Source: Alkalimonas amylolytica
GTDB taxonomy: Bacteria; Pseudomonadota; Gammaproteobacteria; Enterobacterales; Alteromonadaceae
Assembly: GCF_900107845.1 (NCBI RefSeq)
Contig: NZ_FNRM01000001.1
Location: 429,209-493,208 of the forward strand
Reading direction: 5' to 3'
Length of the DNA: 64,000 bases
Positions 1-9,326 of the stretch are shown here, piece after piece. Below the pieces are notes generated by a model. It searched no databases. It was not told the origin of the DNA and saw only the letters and a list, made by a program, of their open reading frames with translations. A program made the translations under genes and the position numbers. How positions within the stretch are numbered: the first letter of the stretch is position 1; every line of letters starts with the position of its first letter.

Positions 1-1498
1 CCGTCGATTGTTCATTGGTTGAGCGGGCGACATCACGCACATTGTTCAGCGAGTCCATCGCCTGACTGCGAATTTGCTGCAGCATACTGGCAGCATCATT
101 GGCTCTGGATAGCCCTTCCGCTACTCTGGGTGCTGCCGTTTCCATCGAGGTAACTGCCAATTGAGTATCATCCTGCACCAGCTGTATCATGCCGGCAATT
201 TCAGTAGTGGCTTTGCTGGTGCGCTCGGCCAGTTGCCGCACTTCATCGGCTACCACCGCAAAACCCCGACCAGACTCACCGGCTCTGGCTGCTTCGATGG
301 CTGCATTTAGCGCCAATAAATTGGTTTGTTCGGCAATACTTTTAATCACATTGGCAATACCAGCAATTTCCTTGGAGCGCTGTTGCAACTCGCCAATTTT
401 GGTGGCCGATTGCTCCACCGTCTCAGCAACAACAGCAATCTCAGTGGCAGCGTCTTGCACCAGCCGTGCGCCCTGATCCGACAAATCTGCTGTTTTTTGC
501 GAGTTTTGTTCAGTTAAATCAACCACGCTGGCCACCTGCTTTAGGCTGACTGTCATTTGCTCGATACTGGCCGCCGATGCGGTGGATGAATGGGCCTGAC
601 GCTCGGTAGCCTCTAGCGCCTCCAGTGAGGCCTGGTCCAATTCATCTGCCTGAGCAGAGACCGTCGTGGCAGCATCAACTACTTCGCTCAAGGTCTGGCG
701 CAGCTGCAACTGCATATTCGCTACGGCCGCCAACATGCTGTTTGGCAGACTGTCGCGGATCTGCGTTGTCAGATCGCCGGCTGCGATCTGGCTGACCAGC
801 TCGGCGGCTTCATCTGGCTCGCCTCCAAGTGCCTTTCGCAGATAACGCTGAATCCAAACCGCCATGGCGACGCCGATGAAAATAGCCACCAGAGTGAGGA
901 GCACCATGGTCAGGGCAAAGGCACCAGCCACGCCTTGCGCGCTGTCGGTTGCTTGCTGATTTTTCGCTTCCTGATAATCGATAAAAGCATTGATGCTAGC
1001 CAACCAGTCGACAAAAACCGGACCCGCTTGTGCCAGCAACAAACGCTGTGCTTCACTTTGCTGGCCTTGCTGGCGTAACCGAATCACCTGGCTGGCTAAT
1101 GGCAGAGCTCTGGCTTCGACAGCATCGATTGCCTGCAACAGTTGCCGCTCCGTCGGGCTAACGCCATTACGCTGCGTAAAAATATCATCCATCAAGCGCC
1201 TGGAGTCGCGGTAAAAGCCTTCCAGCCGTTCGATATCACGTTGCAACACCGGGACATCACGCAGGTTCTCTACCAAAGTGACATCACGCAGCGAAATGGC
1301 CCTGTCGTGCACACTGCCACGAAAGTTAATGGCATAGCGCTGTTTCACCGAATTTAACTCGGTCATCTCGGTCAAGGTTTGATTGATACGCTGGACGCGC
1401 TCTACCCCAATCAGAGTGAGCCCCACCATCAGCAACAGCACGATGCCAAAACCCAGGCCAAGTCGCTTGGCCACCGTCATCGATTGCTTCTTTTGCAT
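1..1498 (-). CDS. Methyl-accepting chemotaxis protein (3' end cut by window edge)
   Basis: Chemoreceptor that relays a periplasmic signal to CheA/CheW. I translated it from the minus strand. It starts [16 protein letters not shown], followed by a first membrane segment (about residues 10-30), a mostly helical periplasmic domain of the 4HB type (about 35-185), a second membrane segment (about 188-211), a HAMP-like region and a cytoplasmic signalling domain. The hairpin signature [19 protein letters not shown] lies near residues 395-415. No stop is seen before base 1, so the C-terminus is missing. The ATG at 1498 has a GAGG four bases upstream. That ribosome site lies inside a perfect 10-bp inverted repeat (separate entry). 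The ligand cannot be told from sequence. The family is certain, the ligand unknown. Confidence 0.93.
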   Translation of the reverse strand, partial: MQKKQSMTVAKRLGLGFGIVLLLMVGLTLIGVERVQRINQTLTEMTELNSVKQRYAINFRGSVHDRAISLRDVTLVENLRDVPVLQRDIERLEGFYRDSRRLMDDIFTQRNGVSPTERQLLQAIDAVEARALPLASQVIRLRQQGQQSEAQRLLLAQAGPVFVDWLASINAFIDYQEAKNQQATDSAQGVAGAFALTMVLLTLVAIFIGVAMAVWIQRYLRKALGGEPDEAAELVSQIAAGDLTTQIRDSLPNSMLAAVANMQLQLRQTLSEVVDAATTVSAQADELDQASLEALEATERQAHSSTASAASIEQMTVSLKQVASVVDLTEQNSQKTADLSDQGARLVQDAATEIAVVAETVEQSATKIGELQQRSKEIAGIANVIKSIAEQTNLLALNAAIEAARAGESGRGFAVVADEVRQLAERTSKATTEIAGMIQLVQDDTQLAVTSMETAAPRVAEGLSRANDAASMLQQIRSQAMDSLNNVRDVARSTNEQST

Positions 1499-1544
1499 CA
1501 CACACCTCATTACTACTTAAAGGCGACATGCCCATAATGAGGTG
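1496..1544 (-). promoter_or_regulatory. Hairpin enclosing the ribosome-binding site of the chemoreceptor
   Basis: On the minus strand, CACCTCATTA (1512-1503 in complement) and TAATGAGGTG (1544-1535 in complement) form perfect 10-bp arms around a 22-nt loop. The arm next to the ATG at 1498 contains the Shine-Dalgarno sequence GAGG. A folded leader would therefore hide the ribosome site. This could be a translational switch, or a chance or DNA-level palindrome. Confidence 0.45.
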
Positions 1545-1659
1545 CACTCTAGCTGCAACAGTCATCCGTGACTATTGAATTAAACGCAAAGGCTCTTTCG
1601 AAAAAGACGACTGATCCGATGTGTTAATGTCGCCGTAGTGCAAAGCAATTCTTTTGGGA

Positions 1660-2556
1660 TTACTTGGCCAACAATGGCGCTAACGCCTCTGCCAGCAAGG
1701 GCGCCATACTGATGGCATTGCTGGGGTGTGCGATGCAGTCGGTACTCCAGACGTGCCGCACTCCGGCTGTCTGGATGGCGCTAAGCGCATCGCCAGCGAA
1801 AAGAGCATGCGTCACGGCTACATCCACCGACGCCGCTCCGGTCGCCAGCAGTTGCTGACAGGCCCCGGCAAGGGTACGCCCGGAACTGGCGACATCGTCC
1901 ATTAACACCAGCTGACGCCCTGTCACCGGCATATCGGGCAGCGCAATCACCACGTCTTTATCACCATGACGTACCTTGCTGCAGACGCCAAAATCACAGC
2001 CAATGCGGGCAGCTGCCAACTCGACCCATTGCCGTGACTCAGCATCCGGTCCCACCAGCAAAGGCTGTTGACACTTTTCGGCAATCAGATCAGCCAGTCT
2101 TGGCGCTCCGCTAAGTGCAATGGCATCGCCTTTGGGAATGGCTTCGCCTAAGTGGTCGATGCGATGCAGGTGAGGATCGACCGTGATCACCGCATCAAAT
2201 AAATCGGCCAGCAAGCCGCCAATGATTTTTTGGCTGACAATTTCACCGGGATGAAAAGCAATGTCCTGGCGCATATAGGCCAGGTAAGGCGCAACCAGCA
2301 GCAGCTGCTGTACGCCAGCGCCTCGCAGATGCTTTGCCAGTAAAATCAGCTCAACCAGCTTGTCGTTGGGTCGGTCCAGGCTGCGGTACAGCACCAGTTG
2401 CTTTGGTGCATCGCCATCCGCAAAGGGTAAAGTTAGCTTTAGTTCCTCATCCGGAAATTGATGACGCTGGTAGCGCAAAAGCGACAGGCCAGCAGCTTGT
2501 GCCAAACGCCCGGCCGCCTCGGCTTCATCCGGGGCACAGAGTAGATAGCTCGACAT
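1660..2556 (-). CDS. Ribose-phosphate pyrophosphokinase homologue
   Basis: A 298-residue member of the PRPP synthetase family, which makes 5-phosphoribosyl 1-diphosphate from ribose-5-phosphate and ATP. The family signs are an FPDEE motif near residue 35, YMRQD near residue 110 (standard enzymes have YARQD), TVDPHLHR near 145 and the PRPP-binding loop VLMDDVASSGRT near 215-227. These differ enough from the housekeeping Prs (TVDLHA, VDDIIDTAGT) that this is probably a divergent paralogue. Its start lies 6 nt after the stop of the AMP-phosphorylase-type gene, so the two are probably one operon and one salvage route. Whether it accepts ribose-5-phosphate or ribose-1,5-bisphosphate cannot be read from sequence. 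Confidence 0.85.
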   Translation of the reverse strand: MSSYLLCAPDEAEAAGRLAQAAGLSLLRYQRHQFPDEELKLTLPFADGDAPKQLVLYRSLDRPNDKLVELILLAKHLRGAGVQQLLLVAPYLAYMRQDIAFHPGEIVSQKIIGGLLADLFDAVITVDPHLHRIDHLGEAIPKGDAIALSGAPRLADLIAEKCQQPLLVGPDAESRQWVELAAARIGCDFGVCSKVRHGDKDVVIALPDMPVTGRQLVLMDDVASSGRTLAGACQQLLATGAASVDVAVTHALFAGDALSAIQTAGVRHVWSTDCIAHPSNAISMAPLLAEALAPLLAK

Positions 2557-2562
2557 CAGAAT

Positions 2563-4152
2563 TTAATACTCCACATGCAATGACACCAGTTGGTCGGCCT
2601 GACCAAGCTGGTAACCGATACAGCGCTCACAGGCCTGACGGGCAAAAGCCAGCTCGGTCGGGTAAGCAGCATAGACCTTGTACAGCGGTTGGCCAGCTTC
2701 CACCGCGTCCCCCAGTTTTGCCAGTAAATCCACGCCCGAGCCTCTGGCACGTGGCGCTCCGGCGGAGCGGGCAATCCGTGCCAACTGCACATTATCAATG
2801 GCAACCACGGTGCCACTAACGGGTGCTGTCACTTCGAATGATAACGGCGATAGTGGCGGATGCTCAGGGTCAAAGTCACGCTGGCCCTGAGCGGCGATTA
2901 TGGCCTGCATTTTTTCCAGTGCCCGGCCCGAGTCCAGAATATCCCGGGCAATGCCAAAACCATCCCCCCCACGTACATCCGGATCAAACTCCAGCATGCG
3001 GCCAGCCAGCCGCAAGGATTTTTGCCGTAAATCATTGGGCGCCAGCGGGTGATTTTGCAGGACCCGCATCACATCCCTGGCTTCCAGCGCCGGGCCTATG
3101 CCGTTGCCAATCGGCTGGCGACCGTCCGTAATCACCACATCGATGGTCAGCCCCATTCGTTTGGCGACAAACTCGAACAATTTACGCAGCCGCTGTGCTT
3201 CCGGCATGCTGCGCACCTTAGCCGTTGGGCCAATCGGAATATCCAGCAGCAAGTGACTGGAGCCTGCGGCTACCTTTTTCGACAAAATAGAAGCCACCAT
3301 CTGGCCCGGCGAATCGATGGACAAAGGGCGCTCCACCGAAATCAGCACATCATCGGCCGGTGATAGATCGCTGGTACCGCCCCAGGCCAAACAGCCTCGA
3401 TGGCGGTGCACTATCTCCGTTAACTGTTCAAACGGCATTTCCACGGCTGCCAGCAGCTCCATGGTATCCGCCGTCCCCGCTGGCGAGGTAATAGCACGTG
3501 ATGAGGTTTTGGGGCATAGCATGCCATGCGCTGCCACGATCGGCACCAGCAGCATCGAGGTGCGGTTACCGGGAATGCCTCCGATGCAGTGTTTATCCAC
3601 CACCGGATGTTCGTGCCAATCCAGCCTACGCCCCACTTTACTCATGGCATCGCTTAAAAAGAACACCTCTTCGCGGTCCAGCTCGCCCTGATTGCACGCC
3701 ACTACAAAGGCGGTCAGTTCAATTTTGGAGTAGCGATGGGCTGCAATGTCTTTGACGATGTGGGCAAAGTCATCCCGGGTTAGGCGTTCACCGGCAATTT
3801 TACGATGCAATGCCGGAATAGAGTGTGGTGGCTCAGCCGGTGATACGGTGACTGCACCGCCGTCGGGCACTCCCAGCAAACTAAATGCCTCCTCCGACAA
3901 GCCCAGCTGCTGACCATTGACGATATTGACATCGTCCACCACGTTCAAACTGGCCAGTATATGCTTGCCGTTGGCAGCGACTTCCACCTTAGCCAATGCC
4001 TGAAAGCCCTCAGCGCGGTAGATTTCACAATCACGATGCAGGTAAGCAACGTTTTCATGGTAGGTATCAATGCCCACTCGTTTCAACGCTAATTGTTTCG
4101 TTGTATGCGGGCTTTTGTCAGCAGGTGATTTCATCGTAAAACTCAGCACCAT
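2563..4152 (-). CDS. AMP phosphorylase-type (thymidine phosphorylase family) enzyme
   Basis: Member of the thymidine/pyrimidine-nucleoside phosphorylase superfamily, about 529 residues against about 440 for DeoA. It has the extra N-terminal domain (about 90 residues) seen in archaeal AMP phosphorylases and their bacterial relatives. The stretches [14 protein letters not shown] and [18 protein letters not shown] are those of the AMP phosphorylase branch; DeoA has DKHSTGG. The expected reaction is phosphorolysis of a nucleoside monophosphate to base plus ribose-1,5-bisphosphate. It precedes the PRPP-synthetase homologue by 6 nt. The ATG at 4152 has no clear ribosome site. The in-frame ATG at 4134 (MKSPADK) has a GAG about 10 bases upstream and is an equally good start. 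Substrate assignment is by family only. Confidence 0.85.
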   Translation of the reverse strand: MVLSFTMKSPADKSPHTTKQLALKRVGIDTYHENVAYLHRDCEIYRAEGFQALAKVEVAANGKHILASLNVVDDVNIVNGQQLGLSEEAFSLLGVPDGGAVTVSPAEPPHSIPALHRKIAGERLTRDDFAHIVKDIAAHRYSKIELTAFVVACNQGELDREEVFFLSDAMSKVGRRLDWHEHPVVDKHCIGGIPGNRTSMLLVPIVAAHGMLCPKTSSRAITSPAGTADTMELLAAVEMPFEQLTEIVHRHRGCLAWGGTSDLSPADDVLISVERPLSIDSPGQMVASILSKKVAAGSSHLLLDIPIGPTAKVRSMPEAQRLRKLFEFVAKRMGLTIDVVITDGRQPIGNGIGPALEARDVMRVLQNHPLAPNDLRQKSLRLAGRMLEFDPDVRGGDGFGIARDILDSGRALEKMQAIIAAQGQRDFDPEHPPLSPLSFEVTAPVSGTVVAIDNVQLARIARSAGAPRARGSGVDLLAKLGDAVEAGQPLYKVYAAYPTELAFARQACERCIGYQLGQADQLVSLHVEY

Positions 4153-4221
4153 AAAACAACTACTCTAGCTGCCTGACCGCCTGGTGCCAAGTTTTAATCC
4201 TGCCGCTAAGTTGATGCAGAT

Positions 4222-4482
4222 CTAATTCTGTTGCTTGTATTGGGTGGGACAATAGGCTCTTAAAATGCCATCCGGTCGAAGCATGGCATGTTTTGTCACA
4301 CGACCGCTGACGCGCTGACGCCAACGACGGAAGCTTGCAGCTTTGAGCTCCCGGCGCATAATACGAATCACCTCGGATTCAGTGAGTCCGAAGTTCTGGT
4401 GGATCGCTTCAAAAGGCGTCCTATCTTCCCACGCCATCTCAATGATGCGTGATAGCTGTTCTTCGTTAAACGAATGTGGCAT
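4222..4482 (-). CDS. TIGR03643/DUF2805 family protein
   Basis: A small basic protein of 86 residues, starting MPHSFNEEQLSRIIEMAWEDRTPFEAI. It matches the small conserved family TIGR03643 (DUF2805), with a helix-turn-helix-like region (about 10-50: LTESEVIRIMRRELKAASF) and a basic tail. The function is unknown. It resembles a small DNA-binding fold, but that is inference. AGGA lies about 10 nt before the ATG. It is divergent from the lipocalin gene, with 89 bp between them. From memory, these families occur near photolyase and lipocalin genes in other proteobacteria, which fits the neighbour here. Confidence 0.8.
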   Translation of the reverse strand: MPHSFNEEQLSRIIEMAWEDRTPFEAIHQNFGLTESEVIRIMRRELKAASFRRWRQRVSGRVTKHAMLRPDGILRAYCPTQYKQQN

Positions 4483-4571
4483 GGTGTTGGTATCCTTATT
4501 TACGATGCAACCGATTACGGCTCGGGTTCGTATCTGGATGCATCATGCCAACAACCCTGAAGGCTCTTCCC

Positions 4572-5099
4572 ATGCGATTGTTTTTTGCTGCTTTGATCTT
4601 GCTGGCAGGCTGCACCGGCACACCCAGCTCCGTACAACCAGTATCCCCCTTTGAGCTGGAGTCGTATTTAGGCCAGTGGCATGAGATAGCCCGCCTGGAT
4701 CACCGCTTCGAGCGCGGCCTTAGCGAGGTCACCGCCCATTACAGCATGCGCGACGATGGTGGTGTGCGCGTACTGAATCGAGGCTACCACCAAAGCCGCG
4801 GTGAATGGCGTGAAGCCGAGGGACGTGCGTACTTCGCCAGTGATAGCGCGACAGGCAAGCTGAAGGTGTCTTTCTTCGGGCCCTTTTTTGCCAGTTACAA
4901 CATTGCCAAGCTGGAGCCGGACTACAGCATGGCACTGGTGGTTGGCCATAATCTTAATTACGCCTGGATTTTAGCCAGAAGCCCCACCCCGTCTGCCGAT
5001 GACTGCCTGCGTTACCAGCAAAAAGCTGCTGCCATCGGGGTGGATACTGAGGCTTTGATCTGGCTTAGTGACTGCCTAACAGCAACACAGCCGAATTAA
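4572..5099 (+). CDS. blc: Outer-membrane lipoprotein lipocalin (Blc-like)
   Basis: A 175-residue bacterial lipocalin. It has a lipoprotein signal, MRLFFAALILLAGC, with the lipid-accepting Cys at 14, then the lipocalin block YLGQWHEIARLDHRFERGL, close to the E. coli Blc pattern (GxWYEIARFDHRFERG). Further lipocalin blocks are VRVLNRGY and YNIAKLEPDYSMALVVG. It is expected to sit in the outer membrane and bind lipids such as lysophospholipids. I chose the ATG at 4572 because AAGG lies eight bases upstream and the lipobox is then correctly placed. Upstream in-frame ATGs (4476, 4545) would bury the signal peptide. Divergent from the TIGR03643 gene. Confidence 0.93.
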   Translation: MRLFFAALILLAGCTGTPSSVQPVSPFELESYLGQWHEIARLDHRFERGLSEVTAHYSMRDDGGVRVLNRGYHQSRGEWREAEGRAYFASDSATGKLKVSFFGPFFASYNIAKLEPDYSMALVVGHNLNYAWILARSPTPSADDCLRYQQKAAAIGVDTEALIWLSDCLTATQPN

Positions 5100-5292
5100 G
5101 CCAGCCCTGGTATTGCCAATGCCGACGGTACGGCTCTGTGCTCTTGATAAGAAATATTACAATTTTGTACTTTCTCAAGGAGCTCTGCTGGTTCATAGTT
5201 TGTGGTACGGCTTGGGATGTGTGGCCGGAAGCGACAACCGCAAGCTGTCGCACAAGCGAAGAGGAACCACCGGATAATGGCAGGAATCTAAC

Positions 5293-5994
5293 ATGGCAAT
5301 TGATACCTCAGGTGTAAAACTGGAAGACAGACCCATCGCCCAAGTACGCGAAGCCGTCATTGATCAGCTGATCATGAACTACAGCCACAGTGTGATTTCT
5401 GAGCAGGCCTTTGAACGCCGGCTCGATATTGCTACCAACTCCGACGATCCCTATGTACTGATTGAGCAAGTGGCGGATCTGACCTTAGAGCCGGATGCCA
5501 AGTACCGGGCCATGTGGTCACAAAACTTTGCTGCCTCTAACACAGCGCCCAGCACAGCCAAAACAATAAGTGCCAACGAATCGTCGGATAAAGACCGCCT
5601 GGTGTCAATCCTGAGTAGTGATGAGCGCTCCGGGCCATGGCGGGTGCCGCAACATCTTACGATTGTCAATGCACTCTCTTCCGTGGAGCTGGATTTTTCC
5701 GAGGCGCTGTTTGAGCACCAGCAGGTGACCCTGCAACTTTCCAACTGGCTGGGTAGTATCTCCATCAAGGTACCAGAACATGTGGCGGTGTTAAGCGATG
5801 TTAACAACATTGCCGCTTCGACCGACAACTCGGTTGGCTCCGGCGAGCCACGCAGTGGCAAAACCCATTGCATCCGCATTCAGGGCTATTCGGTGCTGGG
5901 TTCGCTGGATATTGCCATTAAACGCAGCCTGAAAGAGCGTTTCACTGATTTTGCCAACACAGTCCGCTCCGCACTTGGACTGGATAAAGCCTAA
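5293..5994 (+). CDS. DUF1707/LiaF-like C-terminal domain protein
   Basis: A 233-residue protein without signal peptide or membrane segment. The N-terminal part (about 10-65: VREAVIDQLIMNYSHSVISE, FERRLD) resembles the DUF1707/SHOCT-like domain. The C-terminal half (about 115-220) resembles the LiaF cell-wall-active-antibiotic response domain, with a beta-helix-like run ending VLGSLDIAIKRSL. LiaF-type domains in Firmicutes modulate envelope-stress signalling; the role in proteobacteria is unknown. The 193-bp leader before it contains a small GCGACA...TGTCGC hairpin (5231-5251) but no obvious gene. Convergent with mtfA 27 bp downstream. Confidence 0.75.
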   Translation: MAIDTSGVKLEDRPIAQVREAVIDQLIMNYSHSVISEQAFERRLDIATNSDDPYVLIEQVADLTLEPDAKYRAMWSQNFAASNTAPSTAKTISANESSDKDRLVSILSSDERSGPWRVPQHLTIVNALSSVELDFSEALFEHQQVTLQLSNWLGSISIKVPEHVAVLSDVNNIAASTDNSVGSGEPRSGKTHCIRIQGYSVLGSLDIAIKRSLKERFTDFANTVRSALGLDKA

Positions 5995-6021
5995 CCTTTG
6001 TTGGGGCCTGTAAGGGCTGGC

Positions 6022-6843
6022 TTAGTGCCACAAAGCAGGATTAAGCCGGTAAAACTGCTGCAATTGCAGGTACAAATCAGGCTCTTGCTGTTGGAAGGCT
6101 AAAGGCTGCTCAAAGAATACTTCACTGGCAACGGCAAAAAACTCGGCAGGATTGGTAGCGGCGTATGGATCAAACAAGCTGGGCTGCCCCAAACTCAGTT
6201 GCTGCTGCAACCGGTTAAATGCCTGTTGAAATACCTGGCTCCAACGCTGGATATCGCCTCCCTCACCCAGTACAGGCGCGCCATTGGCATAACCTTTTTG
6301 CTGATCCAACTGATGAGCGAACTCGTGGATCACCACATTGTGGCCATCGAACGGATCGGCAGCACCTTTGAGTGAGTCTTGCCAGGATAAAATCACCTGC
6401 CCCTGGCCCCAGGATTCACCCAACAATACCCCTGCCCCGTCATGCATCACACCTGCACCATCTGGCTGGCGGTTCGGTACCACGAAGGCCGCTGGGTACA
6501 CCAGAATTTGCCGTAATCCAGGGTAGAGATCATGTGGCCGGCCTAACAGCAACAAACAAGCCTGGGCGGCAATGGTGACCCGGATTTCATCATCCATCAC
6601 CAGGCCGGCACAGCCGACAAAATCTTTTTCTGCCACAAACAGCTGGATCAGCTTTTTTAGCTTCAGTTGCAAGTCGGTCGGTAAAGCTCGAAAATAAGGC
6701 AGCCGGCGTTTTAAAATCTGCCGCCAGCTGTGTGGAAAAGGCTGTTTAAGTAACCGTTGACGCTGCCAACGTCGCCAGTAAGGTTGCCCCAGCAGCCAGC
6801 CAAGCAACAACAGCGTAATCAACGCCAGCAGAACCATTGCCAT
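6022..6843 (-). CDS. mtfA: Zinc metallopeptidase MtfA (Mlc titration factor family)
   Basis: A member of the MtfA/DUF980 family, zinc aminopeptidases. In E. coli, MtfA binds the glucose repressor Mlc. The metal-binding helix is seen as VVIHEFAHQLDQQKG (HExxH) and the downstream glutamate helix as NPAEFFAVASEVFFEQP. A hydrophobic N-terminus (MAMVLLALITLLLLGWLLG) suggests a membrane anchor. I prefer the ATG at 6843, which has GAGTG upstream, over the GTG at 6852, which has no ribosome site. Divergent from the TerB-like gene. Whether it controls Mlc in this host is unknown. Confidence 0.92.
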   Translation of the reverse strand: MAMVLLALITLLLLGWLLGQPYWRRWQRQRLLKQPFPHSWRQILKRRLPYFRALPTDLQLKLKKLIQLFVAEKDFVGCAGLVMDDEIRVTIAAQACLLLLGRPHDLYPGLRQILVYPAAFVVPNRQPDGAGVMHDGAGVLLGESWGQGQVILSWQDSLKGAADPFDGHNVVIHEFAHQLDQQKGYANGAPVLGEGGDIQRWSQVFQQAFNRLQQQLSLGQPSLFDPYAATNPAEFFAVASEVFFEQPLAFQQQEPDLYLQLQQFYRLNPALWH

Positions 6844-6933
6844 AAAAAGCACTCAGATAATCATGAACTGATCTGTACAATTGGGTAACAGCGTAAAAAA
6901 ATCAAGCGGCTGCCCGCGCTGACAGGAGTAGAT

Positions 6934-7386
6934 ATGTTTCAATTATTTAAGCAATTGCTGGATCGCAGTGGTGCAGAGCCGGTTGCCGATTGCCCGGCGC
7001 TCAAGCTGGTAAACGAAGCGCAGTTGATGTCAGTAGTGCTGATGCTGGAAGTGGCGGCGGCTGACTTTCAGGATGCCAGTGCCGAACACGATTTGGTGCT
7101 TAATTACCTGACCGGTGAGTATCAGTTAAGCAAAACAAATGCCGAGGTGGTGTTCAGCCGGGCTAAGGAGTTAAGCAGTAATTCGGTCTGCCTGCACCGC
7201 TTTACTTCTAAAATGAAAGACCTGAGCTATCCAGAACGGCTGGATCTGCTGGAACAGCTCTGGCGCATTGCCTACCATGATGGCGAATTGGACCCACACG
7301 AAGAAGCCATGCTGCGTAAAATTGCCGATTTACTTTTTATTCGCCACAGCGATTACATTCAATGCAAACTGGCGGTACAAGCTTAA
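6934..7386 (+). CDS. TerB-like (COG4103-type) protein
   Basis: A 150-residue soluble helical protein starting MFQLFKQLLDRSGAEPVADCP. The second half, LEQLWRIAYHDGELDPHEEAMLRKIADLL, is the typical TerB/tellurite-resistance fold, with the acidic DGELDPHE loop that binds metal in TerB. No other tellurite-resistance genes are nearby, so a tellurite role should not be assumed. An AGGAG lies just upstream of the ATG. Convergent with the small membrane protein gene, with a strong hairpin between the stops. Confidence 0.8.
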   Translation: MFQLFKQLLDRSGAEPVADCPALKLVNEAQLMSVVLMLEVAAADFQDASAEHDLVLNYLTGEYQLSKTNAEVVFSRAKELSSNSVCLHRFTSKMKDLSYPERLDLLEQLWRIAYHDGELDPHEEAMLRKIADLLFIRHSDYIQCKLAVQA

Positions 7387-7412
7387 CGAAACGGTTTTCC
7401 TGCCGTTTCGTT
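7385..7412. terminator. Hairpin between convergent genes, possible terminator
   Basis: AACGAAACGG (7385-7394) and CCGTTTCGTT (7403-7412) form perfect 10-bp arms with an 8-nt loop, placed exactly across the two convergent stop codons. A T-rich but interrupted stretch follows on the plus strand, so termination is likely but not certain. Confidence 0.5.
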
Positions 7413-7728
7413 ACTCTTCTTTTTTGCCAACAACTTCGCCTTCAATCACGCGATGCCCGGTCGGGCTCTGCTGATCCGCCTGCTGTTGATATTGCTGCTG
7501 AGCTTGATTGGCCGCCTGCTGAAAGGCCCGCATTTTGCGGCGATAACGCCAGTAAAACAGCGGAATAAGCAACCAACTTAACACCAGCATCAGCAACAAC
7601 AGGAAAAAACCAGCCACCAGTAAGACACCCATGACCAGCCAGGCCAGAATACGCTGCAGTGGGCCTGCCGCTTGCTGCTGTCGCCAGATTTTTTGCCACT
7701 GGCCGTTTTGACGCTGAAATGAAAACAT
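7411..7728 (-). CDS. Small inner-membrane protein, function unknown
   Basis: A 105-residue protein starting MFSFQRQNGQWQKIWRQQQ. It has one long hydrophobic segment or a tight pair (about residues 27-56: ILAWLVMGVLLVAGFFLLLLML...), then a basic YWRYRRKMRAF stretch, a Gln-rich region and a C-terminus VIEGEVVGKKEE. I do not recognise a characterised family. The ATG at 7728 is preceded by GGTAGGA and gives a sensible membrane topology. The longer reading from 7764 has a less likely N-terminus. It may share a transcript with the MocR gene, which lies upstream on the same strand, 150 bp away. Confidence 0.65.
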   Translation of the reverse strand: MFSFQRQNGQWQKIWRQQQAAGPLQRILAWLVMGVLLVAGFFLLLLMLVLSWLLIPLFYWRYRRKMRAFQQAANQAQQQYQQQADQQSPTGHRVIEGEVVGKKEE

Positions 7729-7878
7729 GATCCTACCTTTTCTTAAAGGCCTGCCAGCAAACATGACTGGAACACGGGCATCACCAGAGCACCCATTGTA
7801 CTGCCTTAGGCTGAGCGGCTACTGAACAAAGCAGCCGCTGAAAAACTCTTGATATGGGCTAAGTACACGAAAAACAAC

Positions 7879-9315
7879 TCAGGCTTGCCGCGCCAGTATA
7901 CCAAGTTTTTGCATCGCCCGCTCCAGCTCCGGCTGCCAGCGCACACCAAAACTCAGCCGGAAGCAATTGCAAAACTTTTGCGAAGGCGAGAATAAGGTGC
8001 CTGGCGCTATGCTGATGCCCTGCTGCAAGGCCTGCTGAAACAAGCGACTGCAATCCGCCTGCTTAGCCAGCTCTACCCAGAGCACAGCGCCCCCCTGCGG
8101 ATTGCTGACCTTGGTCCCTTCAGGAAAATACTGCTGCACCAGCGCCATCATCCGCTCTTTATTCAGTTTAAGTACCTGCCGTAGTTTTTTCAGGTTTCGA
8201 TCGTAATCACCACTGGCAATAAACTCAGACATGGTCCACTGGTTGAGCAAGGAGGAGGCAAAGGACAGCGCCCGCTTTAAGCGCCATACTTCAGTGCCAA
8301 AACGCCCCGGTAGCAACCAGCCAACCCGGTAACTGGGCGCCACGGTTTTGGAAAACGAGCTGCAGGTCAGCACCAGCCCCTTGCGGCTAAAACACTGCGC
8401 CGGCCGGCCGCGGGCAGCGCCAAAATAGAGCTCACCATAGACATCGTCTTCAATCAGCGGAATGCCGCGCTGCTCCAGCATTAGCACCAGTGCTTCGCGC
8501 TGAGCATCTGGCATAAAAGATCCCATCGGATTGCTAATGGACGATGAAAAGACACAGGCACGGATAGGCTGATGCGCCAGCGCATGCTGTAAATCATCCA
8601 GCCAGATGCCATCGTCCGGACAAACCGGAATTTCCACTGCCATCATGCCCAGGGTTTCAATCAACTCCAGCACGCCAAAGTAAGTCGGCGACTCCACCGC
8701 GATCACATCCCCTGCTTTGGCTACAGCCTGCAAAGCGATGGCCAGCGCTTCCTGGCCGCCATTGGTGATGATCAGCTCATCCGGTTGCAAGGACAAGCCA
8801 ACATCCAGATAACGAAAAGCCAGTTGACGCTTGAGCGGCGCAAAACCATCGATAGGGCCATAATGCATCACCTGCTGACCGGCCAGGGTTGTGACCCGGC
8901 GCATGGTGCGCAGCAAGGCTTTTTCTGAGGGCTGCGCCATACTGGGCTGGGCAATACCCAGCGGCAAAATGCCCGGTTGATGCACCGCCTGATAAAACTG
9001 CTCCAGCAAACTTTGCTGGCGCACCGGCACCGGCTCACTGCTCAGTGGCAAGCGGGCGGGCCGACACGTCGGCCGGTTTTCTGCCTTTAGGTAATAGCCC
9101 GAGCGGTCCCTTGCTTCAACCATACCCAGCCGCTCCAGCTCCTCATAGCCCTGGCGTACCGTTGGGATGCTGATGCCAAGCTGCTGACTGAGTTGACGTA
9201 AGGAGGGTAAACGGTCACCGACCCGCAGCAACTGTTGCTGCTGCAACTGCCGCACCAGCCGCACCACCTGCTGGTACAAAAACTCCGTTTGATCACGCTG
9301 AATCGCCAGGTTCAT
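7879..9315 (-). CDS. MocR/PdxR-family regulator (GntR HTH fused to aminotransferase fold)
   Basis: A transcription factor of the MocR subfamily of GntR. It has an N-terminal winged helix (about residues 10-75: YQQVVRLVRQL, LPSLRQLSQQLGISIPTVRQGYEELERLG) and a class-I aminotransferase-like domain (about 110-470) that normally binds PLP. The PLP lysine region is seen as TCSSFSKTVAPSYRVGW (SFSK), and the ITNGGQEAL and EDDVYGEL blocks are present. I chose the ATG at 9315 because TGAGG lies five bases upstream; in-frame ATGs at 9318, 9339 and 9390 would run into the divergent promoter. It is divergent from the EamA exporter gene, which is its likely target. Confidence 0.88.
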   Translation of the reverse strand: MNLAIQRDQTEFLYQQVVRLVRQLQQQQLLRVGDRLPSLRQLSQQLGISIPTVRQGYEELERLGMVEARDRSGYYLKAENRPTCRPARLPLSSEPVPVRQQSLLEQFYQAVHQPGILPLGIAQPSMAQPSEKALLRTMRRVTTLAGQQVMHYGPIDGFAPLKRQLAFRYLDVGLSLQPDELIITNGGQEALAIALQAVAKAGDVIAVESPTYFGVLELIETLGMMAVEIPVCPDDGIWLDDLQHALAHQPIRACVFSSSISNPMGSFMPDAQREALVLMLEQRGIPLIEDDVYGELYFGAARGRPAQCFSRKGLVLTCSSFSKTVAPSYRVGWLLPGRFGTEVWRLKRALSFASSLLNQWTMSEFIASGDYDRNLKKLRQVLKLNKERMMALVQQYFPEGTKVSNPQGGAVLWVELAKQADCSRLFQQALQQGISIAPGTLFSPSQKFCNCFRLSFGVRWQPELERAMQKLGILARQA

Positions 9316-9326
9316 CATCACCTCAA

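Noticed and set aside
2334-2819. A 161-codon plus-strand frame
   Set aside because: It crosses the junction of the PRPP-synthetase and phosphorylase genes on the other strand and is rich in Pro and Arg, as shadows are.
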